From positions 1 to 54,009 of the forward strand of contig NZ_CAJPPN010000012.1 of assembly GCF_905372525.1 (NCBI RefSeq): a stretch of 54,009 nucleotides of DNA, read 5' to 3'. The notes under the pieces were generated by a model. It had not been told where the DNA came from. It did not search any database and saw only the letters and a list, made by a program, of their open reading frames with translations. This DNA is from an uncultured Porphyromonas sp. (GTDB lineage: Bacteria > Bacteroidota > Bacteroidia > Bacteroidales > Porphyromonadaceae). Every line of letters starts with the position of its first letter. Position 1 is the first letter of the stretch. Shown here piece by piece: positions 51,711 to 54,009 of the stretch. Both the position numbers and the translations under genes were made by a program.

Positions 51711-52103
51711 ATGCCTACCAAACAAACCGAATCCGCTCCGAGCTTCCTGCAAGTTTATACGCAGGTGCGTCGCGACCACATGAAGCACTCGTTCCTTCGA
51801 CAGATTAGCGCATGCGTTGACTGGCGAGGTATTCGCACACTACTCAACAAGAAGTATACAAAGACCCAGAACGCCACAGGTAATCCAGCCTATGATGCCT
51901 TGATGATGTTCAAGATCCTACTGCTTCAGACATGGTACGGCCTGAGTGATTACGAAGTCGAAGAACGGATCAACGACTCCCTCCTCTTCAGCGAATTCCT
52001 CCTCTTGGATATGGGCCTTCCAGCTCCAGACCACAGCACCATCTGTCGCTTTCGCGCTGAACTGACGCGCTTGGGGATGGAATGTGCACAAAAGAATTTT
52101 TGA
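51711..52103 (+). pseudogene. IS5-type transposase, N-terminal fragment
   Basis: The 130-residue fragment shows the IS5 N-terminal region: WRGIRTLLNKKYTKTQNATG, AYDALMMFKILLLQTWYGLS, and DHSTICRFRAEL with the region before the first catalytic Asp. Homology ends near LTRLGME, and the frame hits a stop at 52101. The DDE catalytic part is displaced by the insert, so the gene is broken. Confidence 0.85.
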
Positions 52104-52135
52104 TAATAAAACAATGAAATATCAGAGTAAATAAC

Positions 52136-52143
52136 TACATTTG
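52136..52143 (+). promoter_or_regulatory. -7 box of the malolactic enzyme gene
   Basis: TACATTTG matches the Bacteroidota -7 consensus, about 60 nt before the ATG. This suggests the insert came from, or is adapted to, a Bacteroidota host rather than arriving straight from a lactic acid bacterium. Confidence 0.62.
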
Positions 52144-52203
52144 CAGTTGTGCACTTTTGTTTGACAACGTACAATATAACACTGAAAGATTAGACAAGAA
52201 AGT

Positions 52204-53826
52204 ATGGGTACATTTAATGAAATCTTGAACAACCCTTTCGTTAACAAAGGAACAGCCTTTAGCATGGCTGAGCGTGAGAAATTAAATCTCGTAGGATTAC
52301 TCCCTCCGGTTGTGCAGACACTTGAGGAACAGATAGAAAGAACATATCTGGAATATCAGAAAAAGGTAAATAATCTGGAGAAACGTGTATATTTGATGAC
52401 ACTTTTCAATACCAACCGCACTCTGTTTTATGCACTTATGGCGCAACACATCGAGGAGTTCATGCCGATTGTTTATGATCCAGTTGTTGCAGATGCTATT
52501 CGACAATACGACGAATTATTCATGAAGCCACAGGATGCAGGATTCCTCTCTATTGACCATCCTGAAGATATTGAGAAATCATTGCGCAATGCTTCAGAAG
52601 GAAGAGATATAAAACTCATTGTGGTTACTGATGCCGAGGCCATATTAGGTATAGGTGACTGGGGTGTAAATGGTGTTGCTATTGCCATTGGAAAACTAAT
52701 GGTTTATACTGCAGCGGCTGGTATTAACCCTAATGAGGTATTGCCATTAGTACTTGATGTGGGAACTGATAATAAACAGTTGCTCGACAATCCTCTTTAT
52801 TTAGGCAATCGTCATGAACGCGTCCGTGGTAAAAAATATCATGAATTTGTAGATAAGTTTGTTGAAACAGCAGAACGTCTCTTTCCGAACTTATACCTTC
52901 ATTGGGAGGACTTTGGTCGCCCTAATGCAGCGGCCATTCTCGAACGCTACCAAAATAAGATTACAACATTCAATGATGATATACAGGGAACAGGTATAGT
53001 TGCTTTGGCGGGTATTCTCGGCGCGCTGAATATCTCAAAACAGAAATTTACTAACCAATGTGTGATGGTGTTTGGTGCAGGAACAGCAGGCGCCGGTATT
53101 GCACATCAGATTTACGAAGAGTTCATGCAACAAGGACTATCTTCTGATGAGGCAAAGCAACATATTTATTTAGTAGATAAGCAGGGATTACTCACTGATG
53201 ACATGACTGATTTGACAGAAGGACAGCAGTTCTTTGCACGCTCGACAAGTGATTTACAGGCGCCTCAACCTACTTTACTCGCAGCAGTTCGTGCTATTCG
53301 GCCTACCATATTAATAGGAACTTCTACATGTCCAGGAGCATTTACAGAAGAAATTGTGAAGGAAATGGCTGCACATACAGAACGTCCTATTATCTTCCCA
53401 CTATCAAATCCAACAGAACTTGCAGAAGCAAAGGCTTCTAATTTGATAGAATGGACCGACGGACGTGCGCTCGTCGCTACTGGTATACCAAGCTCACCTG
53501 TCAATTATAAAGGAGTAACTTACACTATCGGACAGGCAAATAACGCTCTAATGTATCCTGGATTAGGACTAGGTGTGATAGCTTCTACTGCAAAATTAGT
53601 AGATCAATCACTATTATCAGCTGCAGCGCATGCATTAGGCGGAATTGTGAATGCATCACAACCTGGTGCAGCAGTACTCCCTCCTGTGAACAAAATAACT
53701 TCTTTTTCACAACATCTTGCTGAGGTGGTAGCACAATATGCTATTGATCATCAGAATACAAGAGAGAATATTACTGATGCACGTGCTGCTGTTGAGCGTA
53801 TAAAATGGTATCCTAGTTATGAATAG
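52204..53826 (+). CDS. mleS: malolactic enzyme (or closely related NAD-malic enzyme)
   Basis: The 540-residue protein starts with ILNNPFVNKGTAF and LLPPVVQTLEEQ, and has EEFMPIVYDPVVADAI in place of the YTPTVG segment of ordinary malic enzymes; this YDP form is that of lactic-acid-bacterial malolactic enzymes. Other seen motifs are LIVVTDAEAILGIGDWG (malate site), FNDDIQGTG (metal site) and VFGAGTAGAGIA (NAD-binding). The enzyme would turn L-malate into L-lactate and CO2, consuming a proton and aiding acid tolerance. No malate transporter or LysR regulator gene accompanies it. Codon use is much richer in A/T-ending codons than any neighbour, a sign of transfer. Confidence 0.85.
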   Translation: MGTFNEILNNPFVNKGTAFSMAEREKLNLVGLLPPVVQTLEEQIERTYLEYQKKVNNLEKRVYLMTLFNTNRTLFYALMAQHIEEFMPIVYDPVVADAIRQYDELFMKPQDAGFLSIDHPEDIEKSLRNASEGRDIKLIVVTDAEAILGIGDWGVNGVAIAIGKLMVYTAAAGINPNEVLPLVLDVGTDNKQLLDNPLYLGNRHERVRGKKYHEFVDKFVETAERLFPNLYLHWEDFGRPNAAAILERYQNKITTFNDDIQGTGIVALAGILGALNISKQKFTNQCVMVFGAGTAGAGIAHQIYEEFMQQGLSSDEAKQHIYLVDKQGLLTDDMTDLTEGQQFFARSTSDLQAPQPTLLAAVRAIRPTILIGTSTCPGAFTEEIVKEMAAHTERPIIFPLSNPTELAEAKASNLIEWTDGRALVATGIPSSPVNYKGVTYTIGQANNALMYPGLGLGVIASTAKLVDQSLLSAAAHALGGIVNASQPGAAVLPPVNKITSFSQHLAEVVAQYAIDHQNTRENITDARAAVERIKWYPSYE

Positions 53827-53900
53827 TCGGGATACACAAGTGATATTATATTGCTAAATATTGCTGTCTGGTAAAACTTAAATTGAATAGAAATCCTTTC

Positions 53901-53936
53901 GGAATTGCCTTTCTTAGGTAATTCCGCATTTTTTTT
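53901..53936 (+). terminator. intrinsic terminator of the malolactic enzyme gene
   Basis: A 9-bp stem (53901-53909 with 53917-53925, one wobble) and a 7-nt loop are followed by a run of eight T (53929-53936). The insert appears to end immediately after it. Confidence 0.93.
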
Positions 53937-53943
53937 GAAATTC

Positions 53944-54009
53944 AAGCCCCCTAATGACCAAGGGGCTATCGTGGATGCGAGCATTGTGGATAGCCCGCAC
54001 GCTCCCGAT
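53944..54009 (+). pseudogene. IS5-type transposase, continuation fragment
   Basis: The frame reads KPPNDQGAIVDASIVDSPHA and runs to the window edge. The VDASIVDSP segment holds the first catalytic Asp of IS5-type transposases and should follow the N-terminal fragment that ends before 52103. The rest is outside the window. Confidence 0.78.

Larger units (their letters stand above)
52097..53938 (+). mobile_element. low-GC insert carrying a malolactic enzyme gene
   Basis: About 1.84 kb with far more A and T than all other genes in the window separates the two transposase parts. It holds one gene with its own promoter and terminator and little else. TTTTTGA occurs at both edges (52097-52103 and 53932-53938) and could be a target duplication, but it lies in T-rich sequence, and removing one copy does not restore the transposase frame. 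The edges are therefore uncertain by some tens of bases. Confidence 0.65.
51615..54009 (+). mobile_element. IS5-type insertion sequence, interrupted and cut by window edge
   Basis: The transposase gene begins at 51711 and its continuation is recognised at 53944-54009. The left end is tentatively placed at GAGACCATTGCACGG (51615), which resembles IS5-type terminal repeats of the Bacteroidota, but the right end is outside the window, so this cannot be confirmed. The element is split by a low-GC insert. Confidence 0.6.

Noticed and set aside
52097..53938. Seven-base TTTTTGA repeats as a proven target-site duplication
   Set aside because: They lie in T-rich sequence, one inside the terminator U-run, and removing one copy leaves the two transposase parts out of frame.

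Overview
The window is about 54 kb of chromosome from a Bacteroidota bacterium, most likely a high-GC Porphyromonas. I base this on an hmuSTUV haem locus, a SusC/SusD pair, a V-type ATPase operon with a DUF2764 gene, many Sec lipoproteins, and promoters of the Bacteroidota type (-7 box TAnnTTTG; in four cases a -33 TTG/TTTG exactly 20 nt upstream). Species assignment (P. catoniae/P. pasteri-like) would be a guess.

Layout. 1-6.4 kb: hmuS-hmuT-hmuU-hmuV, haem/tetrapyrrole handling with a MotA/TolQ-type energiser. 6.7-12.7 kb: SusC-like TonB-dependent transporter, SusD-like lipoprotein and a third surface lipoprotein, ending in a convergent terminator facing yicC. 12.8-16.7 kb (minus strand): yicC and three lipoproteins, one with leucine-rich repeats. 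17.4 kb: tRNA-Asn. 18.0-19.7 kb (minus): a fimbrillin-like lipoprotein with a long structured leader and a 50-residue companion gene. 20.2-26.8 kb (minus): a tripartite RND efflux operon ending in an LpxA-like gene whose substrate-pocket histidines look replaced. 27.2-34.4 kb (minus): tRNA-Pro, aroB-alaS, corA with a roughly 335-nt structured leader, gcvT and rpsU. 35.4-42.3 kb (plus): LysM/periplasmic-binding protein, OM beta-barrel, SH3 protein, M15 peptidase, a small Sel1-like protein, an Lrp regulator and xseA. 42.3-50.8 kb (minus): V-ATPase operon E-DUF2764-A-B-(pepE)-D-I-K, with a peptidase E gene inserted. 51.6-54.0 kb: an IS5-type transposase gene split by a low-GC module carrying a malolactic-enzyme gene with its own promoter and terminator.

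The most striking non-coding signal is a 92-bp repeat present three times (16951-17042, 35084-35175, 51327-51418). Each copy has three 18-bp palindromes on a strict 22-bp pitch between conserved head and tail sequences, and two palindromes show paired arm substitutions. The window has exactly three divergent intergenic regions, and each holds exactly one copy; no copy was seen elsewhere. I know of no described element of this form.

Limits: all calls come from reading the sequence and recalled family knowledge; no database search, folding program or alignment was run.
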